A stretch of DNA of 64,000 nucleotides from Dermanyssus gallinae (taxonomy: Eukaryota > Arthropoda > Arachnida > Mesostigmata > Dermanyssidae): NCBI GenBank assembly GCA_003439945.1, contig QVRM01001092.1:27501-91500 (forward strand), in the 5' to 3' direction. The position numbers and the translations under genes were made by a program. The notes beneath the pieces were generated by a model. That model saw nothing but the letters and a program-made list of their open reading frames with translations, had not been told where the DNA came from and ran no database searches. Positions 36,880 through 50,099 of this stretch are shown here, one piece after another (within the stretch, counting starts at the first letter, position 1; each line of letters begins with the position of its first letter).

Positions 36880-37625
36880 TATAGAAACTTAGCCCTATGC
36901 AGCGTAAAACTCACCCTCGACGGTTGGACATTATTCCGCCGAGATCATAGCCACTAAATGCACCTCCCCTCCTAAGCATCGCCCTCTGTCAGCCCGACTC
37001 TACTTTTCACAGTACTACGAGCCGACAGGACGAGTGGCGAGTGTTCTTCGGATCAATTGGCCAAAGGCATCTTAGGGTTTGACTCTATAGACACCACACT
37101 GCGTCCCTCTACCTGCAAAAAGGTTCTTCTAGAGGTACAGGCGTATTCTGTTCTCTCTGTCGCGAATATGTCCTTTTTTATTTTTTTCTGAGTGTCTTCA
37201 GGTGCCCTTTTTAACCAGTACCTCTCGTGTCACTGCAGCTTCTATATTTCAGTTAGAGGTGCTTTCGCAAATGAAATGCACAAATTGTGGAATCCCCTGA
37301 GTAGGCAAGTCGAGAAAATTCCTAAATCTTAGCTCTCCGCCCAACTTCAAGCAAAAACACTTTACTTCTAGCCTCTATTCTGACTTGCGCAAAGCCTGAA
37401 CAGACCAACAGTGTATGGCTGCGTTGTCTTCGGCGCCTACGTCACAGTGTACGCATGTGTCTGAGGGTCGTTTTCTACCCTTGATAGATATGTCCGAAAG
37501 TTGTCATGGTCCGTTATAACCTGCGTTACAGAGTGGTCAAGCTCTCCGCCGGGTCGATTTAACCATTTTCTTGTGTCAGGAATGAGATCGCGTACGCGCG
37601 TCCTTGGTGCACCATCCGGAATGGT
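36880..37625 (-). mobile_element. decayed LINE 3' fragment (R1/Jockey type)
   Basis: The minus strand at 37431-37545 reads ELDHSVTQVITDHDNFRTYL, matching the TQ-x-LT-x-HG-x-F-x-x-YL region. After a frameshift it reads CVHCDVGAEDNAAIHCW, a C-x-x-C...H-x-C remnant. It is a different, more diverged lineage from copies 1-3 and lies just beside the mariner element. Confidence 0.6.
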
Positions 37626-37634
37626 AGCCGATTG

Positions 37635-37636
<2 letters not shown>

Positions 37637-37675
<39 letters not shown>
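37637..37675. repeat. (TA)n microsatellite beside a LINE remnant
   Basis: 39 bp of pure TA directly bordering the 5' truncation of the minus-strand LINE at 36880-37625. Another tract (36826-36858) lies at its other end, beside mariner. Confidence 0.97.
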
Positions 37676-37677
<2 letters not shown>

Positions 37678-38519
37678 AAATCTATCACTTTTTTTAGAAC
37701 ATTAAGTAGTCCATTACATTTTGCAAAATACGCTAAATGACGCTTTGGATTATTTTTAGGCTATACATATATTGCGGTATGTAGGAGCTGCTTGGAAAGC
37801 TTGTTGACAACCGACGAGATATCCGTTAGCTTCTCCGTCCTGACCTTATCCACGCGCCAGTCAAGGTTATAGTGAGTCGAGTGTTGGTTTGCGTGCGTAA
37901 ACTGATTTCTGCATTTATTGTGGTTCTACGCCGACATGAGATATTGATACAGGGATAGACGGGGCCTAGAGATTGTTTGCTGGTTCTATTTGTACAGAAG
38001 CAGTGGCGCCATCTGCTTTGGCTACAATAGAATTCTTGTGTTTTCGGAGAAACAGGTGCGCAAAAAAGTAATTTTTGAGCGATACTCATTTAGAATAGGC
38101 GTTAAACCATCAAGCTTCGGCTCAGCAGCCACGCTGCTGTCACAAGAACTGTTGGGGAAACTCTAGATATATTTAGATTATCGGCCCCTGGCGCACGAAA
38201 GATATCCCTCACGGCGAGTTCCAAGCCCTTAAAGGAAGGAGAACAGTCTACAATTAAAAACAATCTTCTTTTTTGCTGCTCTTTCTCCATTTGTTTTGAG
38301 CGGTCTCCCCAATTATCCAGATTTCCCGTTACATCATCAAGCGCTGTCCACTCCCAGCTAGTTATGGACCGCCGACTCATTTTGCCACTGTGCGGTAAAT
38401 CAATCTAAATGTTGTTATATTAGTATTTTGCCCAAATCTGTTTAAATTATGACGAAGGTCGCATCAAAGTGGGTATCGCACACGGGTATAAGCCACAGGA
38501 CACATAATTCTATTAAACC

Positions 38520-38567
<48 letters not shown>

Positions 38568-38912
38568 GAGAAAGAGACAGAGATTGGGTGCGCTCCGTTC
38601 CGAATAAGTGTCGGTTAGATGACCTAATATTCTCCGCAAAGATGATTCGCATGGTTAGCCGCCTGTAACAGCTGAACCTAGCGGTATGTATATATATATA
38701 TATATATATATATTGTGCACGCGATGCTATATTTCGCATCGATAGCGAAATTACCGCAATTGTCTTGGCCACGGCTTGGCTTTGGTTCTGGCCAAATATG
38801 ACTTCATAATTCTGCCTAATGGTTGCGGGAGCCTCAATAGTTGATCGCACATATACAGGGCAAACTATGTAGGTACACAATTCATATATATATATATATA
38901 TATATTTATAAA

Positions 38913-38943
<31 letters not shown>

Positions 38944-41599
38944 GCGCGCTGCACATCACTTCTCTCGCTTTCTCGCACCTCGTCATGTCGCCCTGCGTTG
39001 TCTCAATCGAAACCGCTGGCCGTTTACGGAAGAAAGTAGTGAAGCGCGTGAATCTGGCTGTGGCGATGCGTCGGGTGGCGACGCGTCGGATGCGTCGAAT
39101 CAAATAGATCGATTGTGCATTATGTAGTAGTCGTCGTAGTATTTATAGTAATCGTAGTCCGTTAGAGACCGCCGTGATGCGCCGCCGCTGCCGACCACAG
39201 GGCAATAGGCCATAGGGAACGGGAAACAGAGGAGTGTACAGAAGAAATAACCGACGGAGCAGCGAACAGGGAACAATCAGCCAGCGACAGACGCCAGGAC
39301 CGGCAAGATTCTCAAGATGCCGAGAGGACGCGACGCCGCTGTGAGGCGGGGTGCGTGGGGATTGTGGGGGTGTGCGCGCAGCGGTGGGAATGAACAAAGA
39401 GACGCCCTTGTCGCATCAGCTGACACTATTTCTTGTACCGCCTTGCTTTCTTGTTTCGTCCTTCTGACCCCGTTGTAGCAGCTGCAGCACCAGTAGCTGT
39501 AGTAGAAAGAACTCGTATCGCGTCAGACCGAATCGAGTCGAATTTCCGTCGTCCCTACCAGATCGTTGTTAGATCGTTGCTGCTAGCTTTTCATTGCTTA
39601 CTGGTCCACCGCTATCCGCCGCTCTGAACATCCACTTCACAACTGTTCGCTACTGGATCTATTTGATTTTACTACCACTGGATCACTACTCTCTTAGACG
39701 CACGATTAATTAACAGTCCGCAGCATGTCCAGCAGTGCAGTCAATAGCTGAACTCGCAACATGAGAGAAGATCCGGTGATGTAGAAGAACCACTAATTGA
39801 GACCGATGTACGTATTTATAATTTACCCACCCTGGGTGTTAGTAAACCATAATCATTATTAAACACTCCCGGTGGCTAACTTGCCTCATCTAGACGATCA
39901 TTGCAGCGATATGCGTGTACTGCTGACTAGCATATGGAACTTTAGTACGTTTAGAACACAACTAGCTGATCGGTAGATATAGTTATTCCGTCGTTGTTGT
40001 TGTTGTTGATGTTGTTGTTGCTGTTGTCGTAGTCGTTGTTGTTATTTTTGTCGTCGTCATCGTCGTCGTCGTATAGTGTTCAAAGTTATTATTATTGCCA
40101 TAGTTATCTTCAACTTAGTCGTAATTCATTGTTACGGTCGTACGTGTTATGGTTACTATGTCTTAATATACTCAATCATACGGCGATGATGCCCCACGTT
40201 TTATATTTTTTCGAGATTATTGGAGGATTAATCTAAAGCGTTATGTACGATGCGTAGTTGTACCCACGTAGATCGTTAGAGAGGCTAGTTTAATCGACGA
40301 TCGTTTTGAAAGCACGCGATAATCGATTATTAGTCTAGTGTTGTGGTTTACAATTACGAGACTCCAACACAACGTATTTCATATAATTTAAAATACAATT
40401 AGTTGATACTACTGAGTAACGGTTTTTAAGCTGCTTTTAAGCTATAAACGGGTTTATATAAATAAAACGGCAGGAGGACCGATAGTAGTACTACTACTAG
40501 AAAAAGAAACATACCATTCATAGAATTCCATAGAAATAAACGGTTAATACACCACGCCTATTGTGTACGTTCAGTATATGCCATGAGAGTCAGCTATGAT
40601 CTACGTATCTGAAACTAAATGATGCTACTTTTGAAAAGATCGTCAGTGAATTCTCAACGATCCAAGGAGCCCAAAGTGTTACGTTACCGATCACGTAACG
40701 CAATTACAGCTACGATATCAACCTATCCAAGCAAGTCAATAGTCCTGCTGCGCGCGAGTATGTGTGTATCGTCACGAATCGTCACTACCTCTAATAAAGA
40801 TTCGAGGGAGGCCATATTAGGCAAACGTTAGACGTAGTCGGGAGCGTACCAATTACGCTTCTGCTTGACCTGGCCAGCTTTTTGTTTGAATCTCGGGTTG
40901 ATCCTGCCATTGGCTGTTTTTCTTGCATTCGTCAGTTTTTCAAAAACAAGACACTAGATTTGGTCCCCAACAGCGACTGCCTTAAAGAAACATTTTAGGA
41001 GCTGAAGAGAAAAACGCATTTAGTGCAACGTTATAGGTAAGCTCAGAGAACTGTTGTTTAAGTAGATACGTATTTATTGCTACCTTTATGAGAACCGATC
41101 AGAGTAGGTACAAAAACACCGATAGCCGACACCCACATCTAAGAACGTTGAGAGATACATATTAATATCAGGGACAAATTCTTAAAAGGGATTATCAATA
41201 ACATGGTGGGTGCTTGCTGCCTACATTGCCCTTGGGATTATACACTGATCATCCCTGCTAGCTTTCACTGTCCAATATTTCGTTTAAGTTCTTGGAGCGC
41301 CATTTTAAGCTGAGATTTAGTGAATTCACTACTTTTAAAAGACCTTTCACACTTTTAAGGGACCACTATCTCTTGGTAATAGTGCTTTGATTCATACACA
41401 TGGTGCCTTCACTTGTCTCAATTTTGTTTGGTTTATGAGAAAAACGCGTCTCTTTCTTTAAGGTTTTTACGAAATGCATATTTTGAAGTCATTTGGATAT
41501 TCATGTTGAAAGGTCAATCAGTAAAACTCTGAGACGATGTTGAGTGAAGAGTCGAAACGACAGCAGAAAAACGTGGAACCACACCCTCTGAGCAGATTC
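37676..41599. other. no gene seen; CpG-rich block 38.94-39.75 kb
   Basis: Contains TA tracts, then about 800 bp rich in CpG and GC with short GC-rich ORFs on both strands, then AT-rich sequence with a TTG/TCG run (39991-40076). A 92-codon minus-strand ORF at 38102-38380 is unrecognised. Confidence 0.45.
38522..38942. repeat. cluster of three (TA)n microsatellites
   Basis: Tracts at 38522-38566, 38688-38713 and 38884-38942 within 420 bp; the last carries AAATAAATA interruptions. Confidence 0.97.
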
Positions 41600-42177
41600 C
41601 TATTGCTTCATATTACTTTTATAGAGCCCTGCAGCGGGCTGTCGACAGATACACAGAGTAGTACGCCGCCATGAACCGCAAAACCAGCCAATTTTAGCTG
41701 GACTAGGACTAAACGTATCGTGTCGAGTGTTGTTGATTAGTAATTTACGGAGTAGCAGTGTAAGCAGGAGGAACGTACGTTCGATTGAGCTGCTTGCTGC
41801 TGCTGCTCTATCAGCTTCCATAATCTTCCATATATGGCGAAGGAAGTGGTCATTCTGTCGGATGCCGGCGTAACTCTGGGCTTGCGGTTTCCGGACGACG
41901 ACGACGACCACGACGACGATGTCTGGCACGGTCTGCTCAACGTCTTCCTGGTCGGCTGGCAACGAATCAACAAGCAGCAAAGATCGCAGAGCCGGGTCAA
42001 CAGCCGGCATTCACGTCGTGGCCGATGCCAACCTAGACGATCGCGCCGCGTCGCCTTCCAGTCACTGGTCTCAAAGCAGTAGCAGCAACAGCAAGCTCAC
42101 AACGTAACGGTAGAAATGATACAATATCAAGGCTACCAGTCGTAGCTGTAGTAGTAGTAGTAGCAGAAATAGAAATG

Positions 42178-42330
42178 ACGACGACGACGACGACAACGAT
42201 AAGAACAACAACAGCAGCAGCAACAGTATCAACAACAACAACAATAACAACGAAACAACAACAACAACGAAAACAACAACAACGAAAACAACAATAACGA
42301 AAACAACAACAACAACGAAAACAACAACGA

Positions 42331-42397
<67 letters not shown>

Positions 42398-42507
42398 AGC
42401 AACAACAACAACGAGAACAACAACAACAGCAACAGCAGCAGCAACAACAACAACAGCAACAACAACAACAACAACAACAACTAAAACAACAACAACAACG
42501 ACAGCGA
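42178..42507. repeat. long (CAA)n/(CAG)n/(GAAAAC)n repeat
   Basis: About 330 bp of CAA triplets with CAG and AACGAAAACAAC variants. ORFs over it on either strand are low-complexity artefacts. Confidence 0.98.
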
Positions 42508-44471
42508 AAATGATCTCGGAAAAATAAGCGATTTGCGGTAACAACCGCAAATAGAGCGACCACCTACAATGACACAAAGCTGCTCGCCATGCTTCGGCCC
42601 GAACTCAACAGCCAATGACCTAAGTGCTACCATCACAGCAATAAGAAAGATACTGAGACATAGCGCATGGTCGGCCATTGAATGGAACATTCAACCAAAC
42701 CATAGGAAACTGTGTTAGTTTTGCAAGGCTCTGTCCAATAATCTGTCAGCTAGTTGGCAGTAGCATTTAGTTGTTGTTTAGACTGTCGTCTGGCCTAACC
42801 GTATCAAAGACTCCTCTGCAATTCTTGCGCAAAAGTGTCTATCGAACGTTTTCTGCCTGCAATCACAAGTGGGCCTTCGATATAACTCCTCGAACGAAGG
42901 TAGCATGCACGTTTCATATCATACGATGCCCGGACAGTAGATACATTCTCACGTATGGAATGCCACCGAGTCTTCATCGTAGAAGTCCATAGTAGTTGGT
43001 AGTCTGTGCGTAAATCCCAGTTAGGCAAATTTACACGTCGTGTTAAGGTAGGAACAGCTGATAGTAAGGGAGATGGGTTGTTGTTTATTTGTGGGTATGT
43101 TCTTCGTCTTGCCGAGTTAAAAACAAAATAAGCATGCAGCGCGTGCAGGTTTCTCGTTTGGGTCGTACCGCTTATTCCATAAAACAGATTTTCCTTGTTT
43201 CAGTTTGAATCGAAGAAAATTGGCATGATATCAAGCCATATTCAATTCTCGGTAATGTCGCAATGTTAGGCAAGATCATATGAAGTGATATTCGGTCGTT
43301 CGGCTGATTTCATTACTACCTAACTAGCACACAAAGGGAGCCATTTACTTTCTACTAGCAACGCGGTAACTGCAGTAGGTCGCCATAGACAATAACGCTT
43401 CGACCAGATGCATTACAAGGCACGCAAAATGCAGTTTTTTAATTAGTGCTTTATAGTGTATAACGCATATTGAAAATATAGTGTCAAGTAATAAGAGGTG
43501 GAGTGCACCAGAGGAAGAAAGAAAATGACTACATTTAGAAAATGCCGTGCTATGCGAAAGTCTCCCCATTGTTTCTAACACTTCGCTGTATAAGTGCAGG
43601 CTCTAAAAATTGTAAACGGAATGATTTGCGTTGACTGATACACTTTTTGCGTAACTGTGTAAGTATAAATACGACTGGACTGTGCTAACTGTTGAAAGCG
43701 CGAATTGACCCCAGCTTTTTAGCGATCAAACCGAGCTAAACGAAAAAAAAGTCTGCTGAGGCAAATCGTTACTGAAAAAATAGATGAGTGTTGCAATGTA
43801 AGACCAGTTGCTAACTTTTAATTTTTTTGGGTGCTAATGCACAGAAAATCACCTGAGGGAATCGCTGATTGGGACTTGAGTTTGTCTACCTGCATTACGC
43901 TCAGTTGACGGTGAACCAAGCCGTCTCGAACTATAAGCTGATTTATTGGTTATTACTGGTATTTTCATTGTTTTTATTACAATGCGTAACACATTAGTTG
44001 CCACAACCGCCTGACACTGGCAGGGGGATGGGCGTACTGGTTAGCAAGATGCAATGTTTATCTAACGTGTTAAATAATGCCTATAGTTGTGTTCGCGGAG
44101 CAACCGGCTGGTCTTGTAACAGAGCTCGAACCGAAGCAATGCTGAGATGGTCTGCTTTGCATCATGTATAAATATATATGCTTGTATATCTTCTCAAGAG
44201 ACCAACAAAACGGTATTAGTGCGCTAGAATAACATTACTCCTAACACAGCTTCCAGCGCCTCACGTCAATAGTGGATCGTTCTATTACACGCTGACTATG
44301 TTCCAACAAGCACCGTGTACGCAGATATCCGAGAAAATCCGGCCCCGCACAAACCGTTAGCGAGATTCAATATCTAAAATAATTGTGCGCGAAATATTAA
44401 TATAAAGCTACATTTGTCCAGGATATTCGAAGAAACAGAGTTCCTCATTATGCGTATTTCCCATGGCAGCA

Positions 44472-44476
<5 letters not shown>

Positions 44477-44524
<48 letters not shown>
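44477..44524. repeat. (TA)n microsatellite
   Basis: 48 bp of TA with one TG interruption. Confidence 0.97.
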
Positions 44525-45986
44525 GCAATGTATGTTTACACACCCTCATTTTTGTGCTTGATATACATTTTCACTATACAAATAAATCATAGTTCACGGG
44601 CGTAAACGTTTTCTTCATAGAATCGTTTCATCCGATGTACGTTGTTTCCTAGAATATTCCTAATGCACAATCACGTATTTATTTATGCTCTGTACATAAG
44701 TGCACTGACTGCGGGTATTGTCGCACGCCTGTAACACATTATTGCCTTTCTAACTACTACACACACTATACAAGTGTTGGTGTAACTCAAGCTTAGTTAT
44801 ATTAGATGCTTAGCGTAATCCAGAAAGCCAATGCTGTCAGTGGTTAATGAGCTCCATTTCATTCAGCGAATCCTGGTGGAGGCGAGTCTGTTGTCAACAA
44901 AAGTTGCCCGGCATTGTTGTGATCTGTTCCTTGGTGAATAAGATTGTACGAAACGTGTCATTTTCAGTGCGACGGCGTATTTTTTTAAAGGAGAAGCTCT
45001 GCAAACGTGAAATTAGGTTTTCTCACTGCCAAGAAGGACGGTAGTGGCGCACACTTTGTTCGTAGTGGACACATTTTTTTTCACCTGGCAGGCAGATTAG
45101 CCAAGGACGGGCCGAACGTAGATACCGATAAGACATCTGCTCTCGCAGATAGTAACGGGCATTTGGCGTGCAACGAGATCGCACAATGGTGAGCACATAA
45201 ATATCGCGTGGAATAGCTCACTCGAACCTCAGTAGCTGTGGGTGCGTTTAAACCAGTCACATGAGGATAAACCGACCGCCGCTACTCTTCTTTATGAACA
45301 CCAACGACAGTGCTACTGCCTCTCTTTCTCTCTCTCTCTCTCTGTCGCTTTCAACAAGACAACAAGAGATTTTTCTTTTTGAGAATGGCTTGATTGCGGC
45401 GATTGGAACTGGATCTTGTCTACAACAACAAAACTCGCACAAAATTAAGGTCGAAGCAAGGCGACAGGAGCAAGGTCGTTGCGAAAGCAAGCTCTCATAA
45501 TCAAACAACGCGATGCTGTTCGGGCGATGGTATTGGAAAGGCATAGCATACAAGGAGCTCTTTTCCGCAAAGCTACGAAACGAGGAACAGTGACGAAGAG
45601 CACTGCTCACGGGTCGGCCGTCAAAAAGTGCCCCGAAGTGTGCAATTCAAAAAAGAGGCGTCATAGTCCATCATCGCTTAAACGTCTACCTTACCATCGC
45701 TTAAACGTTTTACCTCAACCAGTTTATAGTTTTGGCCTTGCCAAAGGTTCAGAATATCACATGACTTTTCTGCAAGGCAATACTTACAAATGTTCGAGCG
45801 TGTCAAAGAGCACCTGAATCACGTTCGACATTTTAAAACGTGAAATTCTCGATAAAGAATTTTTTCATTAGACGAGCCTTATCTCTGAGACGAGTCTAAT
45901 CTCAGAGGTTTGTAGTGATATCATATGTACGAAAAAAATATAAAATTGTTTCTAACAAAAAACTATTAATCCCTCTGGAAGACTTG

Positions 45987-45989
<3 letters not shown>

Positions 45990-46067
<78 letters not shown>

Positions 46068-46098
46068 TAATATAAATATAAATATAAATATAATATAA

Positions 46099-46140
<42 letters not shown>
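45990..46140. repeat. long compound (TA)n / TAAATA microsatellite
   Basis: About 150 bp: two long pure TA blocks around a central run of TAAATA-type hexamers. It is the longest TA array in the window. Confidence 0.98.
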
Positions 46141-46142
<2 letters not shown>

Positions 46143-47078
46143 TTTATGTTGCATTGCGTCTATTAATAGAAATAAACGACGGTTTTCGTCACTCAACAAG
46201 CCTGAGGGATGAGGAAGAATCCGAATTAAATGAGTTTGTAAATTCCACGCAAGTCACGCAATCCAGAAACAACAATTTCATAACGAAAAAAAAATTATCA
46301 CTCCGATAATTAGTTCCGAGAAAAACGAAACCTCGCAGTGGGTTTTATCGTTTGAATGGGTTTTGTCTTAAGATATCTTGCTTAAAACATTTGTTATCGA
46401 TTGACATCTTAGCTATTTGCCTAGATCCTGCAGCATAGCCTGACGCATAACCGCACCAAGTTGCAGTTCATCCAAGGCAATAAACATCACGTATGGAAAA
46501 TATGAAAAAAAAACTTTGCATAAGCAAAGGTAAATATTTAGAGAACTAATAATAAATGCTTGCATTCAGTTCCAAGTGCGATAAAAGCAAGGTTTAAACA
46601 TGACAAAGTTATAGCAAGATATAAGGTTCACAAAAACAAGGTGCCTAGTTCATCAAAAAGTTCATAACACATACTCATAACTCTAAGTCTAAGAGCAGGG
46701 TATATGGGTCGCCTTTCATATAGACTGGGGTTTACGGATGTGACGACTACAAGTTTTTGTTGCATTTCACAATAACGCAAAAAAAAACAGTTCGACAAAT
46801 CGAGCTTGCCCAGTTAGCTAGACTATTTGTAGCAACTATTTGAACATCAACCATTTGAGTTCCAGTCTGACAAAGTGCAGTTCTTTTAGGATCAATGCAT
46901 GGTTCATTACCGCGCCCTTAGTGTAGCAACGCCGCCAGGTGCAGCGGAGCGACTTCATCACTATTGACGGTGGCAGAGGTCACGCTGATGCTAATCATAG
47001 AGACTGAGCCCACCACCACTACCATGTTAGCCATAAAAAGCAAAACAATGAGCTAGATTTACGCAGACCTATCGAGCC

Positions 47079-47264
47079 CGGTGGGGTGGTGGCATGCGTC
47101 TGCGCCTCGCGACCGGAGGATACACATAGGTGCGCGGGTTCGAGCCCCACCGTTGCACATTTGTATTTATCGGGGTCCGTCTGTGAAGCAATGCACAAAG
47201 CAGTTTCATGGACGTTAAATCTTGGCTGAGAGTCAGCCCCAAATTTTTTTTTTTAGGTGTATGT
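47079..47264 (+). mobile_element. tRNA-derived SINE, family 2, with target-site duplications
   Basis: The head has an A-box-like TGGTGGCATGCG and a B box GGGTTCGAGCCCC (47136-47148), followed by a tRNA-unrelated body and a tail ending in a T run. A 14-bp direct repeat (AGACCTATCGRGCC, one mismatch) flanks it at 47065-47078 and 47265-47278, the hallmark of LINE-driven retrotransposition. Confidence 0.82.
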
Positions 47265-48474
47265 AGACCTATCGGGCCACTTATCATGCACACAGGGCAG
47301 TGATGTGATCGCTGTAAGTCAACGAACTATTAGATGCCAAAGCATCGGTGGCAATGCCAAGTAAAGATCACAAACTTAGCCATTCCAAAAGCCGTCCGCG
47401 AACATCTTCGACCACTCTTTTACATTTAGTTAGTAAGTTGGGCATCCAGATCAATAAGCAGGACATAATGCTTGGTGGGACAAGCGATTTCTGCAGGCGA
47501 AGATAGACGTCAAGGCCTGTTAGAGTAAAGAGCAGCGAACATTTGTGCTAATAGTCTAAAATGAGGCTGAGGTACGTGTGCACGTTTAAATATCGGTAGA
47601 AGATTTTCATTGGCGTTGTAATCAGACCAAAAAGTGGCCTTGGTTAAGTTTGTGTCATTGTGCCGTTCTCGGTACACCACCGAGACTCACTCCATCAACA
47701 ACTGACTGCGGTCTAATGGCATGAGACTCACTTGAGTGAACTGGAAAATAAAGTTTGAACTCGTCAGCGTACTCAAAGTATTTGGGACAGTTGGCGGAAG
47801 ATACCTCCTAATCTCCAGCTAAATAACACAAGGGATAAAAGTAGGAACAGGCATTTGCGCTGAGGCAATTCTGACTAAAGGTCAACGCAAACGTCGCAAC
47901 ATACATCGTCAACCAAAGGGGTTCACAAGAGACCCTTTGGTCTATGTATGTCTAAGTGTATGGATTCTATTTTGTTGTCGCTCAATCTCCTCCAGCGTAC
48001 GCTGGCTATTTGTGTGATGAGCGAACTCGCCATTGTCAATAAAAAAAAATTACCCCCTTCTGGCCTCGTCTAGCCAGGCCGAGACTAAGCTTTTCGTACG
48101 TCAACGCCGCCGTATGTCGTTCTCAATTGAATTCCAAAAACCTGTTAGCATGCGTGCCTTACACGCAGTAGTAGTAGTAGTAGTAGTACACCCATACCCT
48201 CACAAACATATCTCGCTGCGCTTGTTAATGAACTGATTGGCCAGTTACGCTGCCGAGGGTGTGGGGACGGCCCGGGCCGGAAAAGGGGGGCGACACGAAC
48301 GTGTATATCTATCTCGCTGCTGTGAGAAGGAGCGAGTCGACGTTTTATCGGGTGGAGTGCAACATAGACATGCGACTAGGACAAACAGGAGAAAAAACAC
48401 ACAAAAGAATGATTGGCCACCACCACCACGACCACTGAGTCACTGGCATAAGACGCACTGGCTGCTCACCGGCG

Positions 48475-48582
48475 CAACAACAACAACAGCAGCGGTAACA
48501 ACAACAACAATAGCAGCAGTAACAACAGCAACAACAATAGCAACAACAACAACAATAGCAGCAACAACAACAACAACATCCC
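48475..48582. repeat. imperfect (CAA)n/(CAG)n repeat
   Basis: CAA/CAG triplets with AATAGC units; similar triplets recur at 48756-48830. An open frame over this block (48237-48722) is not conserved with anything I recognise. Confidence 0.95.
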
Positions 48583-49460
48583 CATCAATGACGGCTACCA
48601 TATTGTTGGCGTCATCGTCGTCGGCGATAGAGGCCTGGGGAGGAAATGGCGCGAAATCAGGCCTCGTGTCATGTCTGTCGAGTTGCTGTTATCAGCGTGA
48701 GAGTTCCGCCTTTTTGCTCTGAGGTCACTAGCCAGTACGACCTGTTAGAGCCACCAACACCAGCAGAAGCAGTAGCGGCAGCGGTAGCAGCAGCAACAAC
48801 AACAACAACGACAGCAACAACAATAATAATGCCAGTATGGGCGCCCCATTCCCACAGATCGGCTCGCTGCAGAGCCGAATCTGGAATAATGGAGGCGGGG
48901 TAAAATGGAAAGGACGTATCCATGGAAGCACGAAACCGAGTGTTGTTTTAGTACATTGTTGCCGAATGCAGCTGCTATGTGTTACAGCCTGCCTCTGTAC
49001 CAATACATGTTATCAAACGCTTGTGCAGAAATGTATGAATATTGATCCTCAAATAGTTGCGCATTTAAATATAATGATGAATTTCATATGATGTATTTAA
49101 ATATCACGATGATGTTTACGACGATGATGATGATGATGATGATGAACGATCAATAATATGATTGTCACCTGCTATTGAAAGCATGCGCCAGCCAAACCTA
49201 CACGGATGGACATATGTAGAGGTATATAAGACCTTTGCAAGGACATTGGTTGCTGCACTTTCTGCTGGTTTTGCGTTGTATGGTGTAATTACGGTGGGTA
49301 ATCTCTTCTTTAGGCATCAGAACATTTTTTTTAGCAACATCACAATCTCTTCTTTGTGTACCAGAATCTCTTCTTTAGATGTGTCTGAATATCTGAAGCA
49401 GCAGCAGCGGCAGGAAAAACAGGAATAAGAGGAAGCGAGAGGGAGAGAGAGAGAGGTGGG

Positions 49461-49625
49461 AAAAATTAGCATTTCTATCGTTGAGTGGTTATGAAAAATA
49501 AGCATTTCTAGCGTTGAGTGGTTATGAAAAATGAGCATTTCTAGCGTTAAGTGGTTATGAAAAATGAGCATTTATAGCGTTGAGTGGTTATGAAAAATGA
49601 GCATTTATAGCGTTGAGTGGTTATG
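49461..49625. repeat. 33-bp minisatellite, 5 units
   Basis: Exactly five head-to-tail 33-bp units (AAAAATGAGCATTTCTAGCG plus TTGAGTGGTTATG) with few substitutions, about 1.2 kb upstream of papilin. Confidence 0.93.
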
Positions 49626-50099
49626 TGTCTCTCGTCCTCGTCGAGTGGTGGGTGGCGTCAAGAGACGTTCGATTTCTTAAACATCGATTGCTACGGAAAT
49701 GAGATTGAGCATCGCTACGTTGGGCGTCGTTGTAGTTTTTTGTTTACGTCACACGAGGGAGGTGTATGGATGAAGGGCAGATTGTGCGGCAGTGATTCTG
49801 CGGGCGGAGCCGACCCGTCTGGCCGTTCAGCCCTGCATCGTACCAGTGTGCCTGAGTGTGTGTGTGTGTGTGTGAATGTGTATGTGTCAATAGTATGTTA
49901 CATGCATGAGTAGCATTCCACATACGCATGTTAGTGTAGTGTTTGTATGTATGTGTATGAATGCGCTTGTATGAGTTCGTTGGTGGGTGCGAAGGTTCGA
50001 AGGCGTTCGCGGTTGCTGATGGCGGAGCTTCGGATATTCGCCGCAGCCGGCAAGCCGCCGATCGTTCGATCAGCGGCATATACCGCTGACGCACTCTCA

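Larger units (their letters stand above)
42563..47060. other. no gene seen
   Basis: Unique AT-rich sequence with (CT)n at 45322-45344 and the TA arrays at 44477-44524 and 45990-46140. Short ORFs only. Confidence 0.5.
47280..50099. other. no gene seen; upstream flank of papilin
   Basis: Unique sequence, triplet repeats, (GA)n near 49435-49456, a 33-bp minisatellite and a (GT)n run at 49857-49872. It may hold papilin regulatory DNA; no specific site can be supported. Confidence 0.45.

Noticed and set aside
38102..38380. 92-codon minus-strand ORF as a gene
   Set aside because: Mixed composition looks coding-like, but no domain, splice site or second exon could be found.
42033..42577. Poly-Cys and poly-Val ORFs of 168-176 codons
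   Set aside because: Minus-strand readings of the (CAA)n/(CAG)n repeat.
47079..47150. True tRNA gene
   Set aside because: It has A and B boxes, but the T-stem and acceptor stem cannot both pair, and target-site duplications flank a longer unit, so it is a SINE head.
48237..48722. 161-codon ORF upstream of papilin
   Set aside because: More than a third is CAA/CAG repeat; the rest matches no family and no splice context is evident.
49461..49625. CRISPR-like array
   Set aside because: Units are contiguous with no unique spacers, in a eukaryotic genome; it is a minisatellite.
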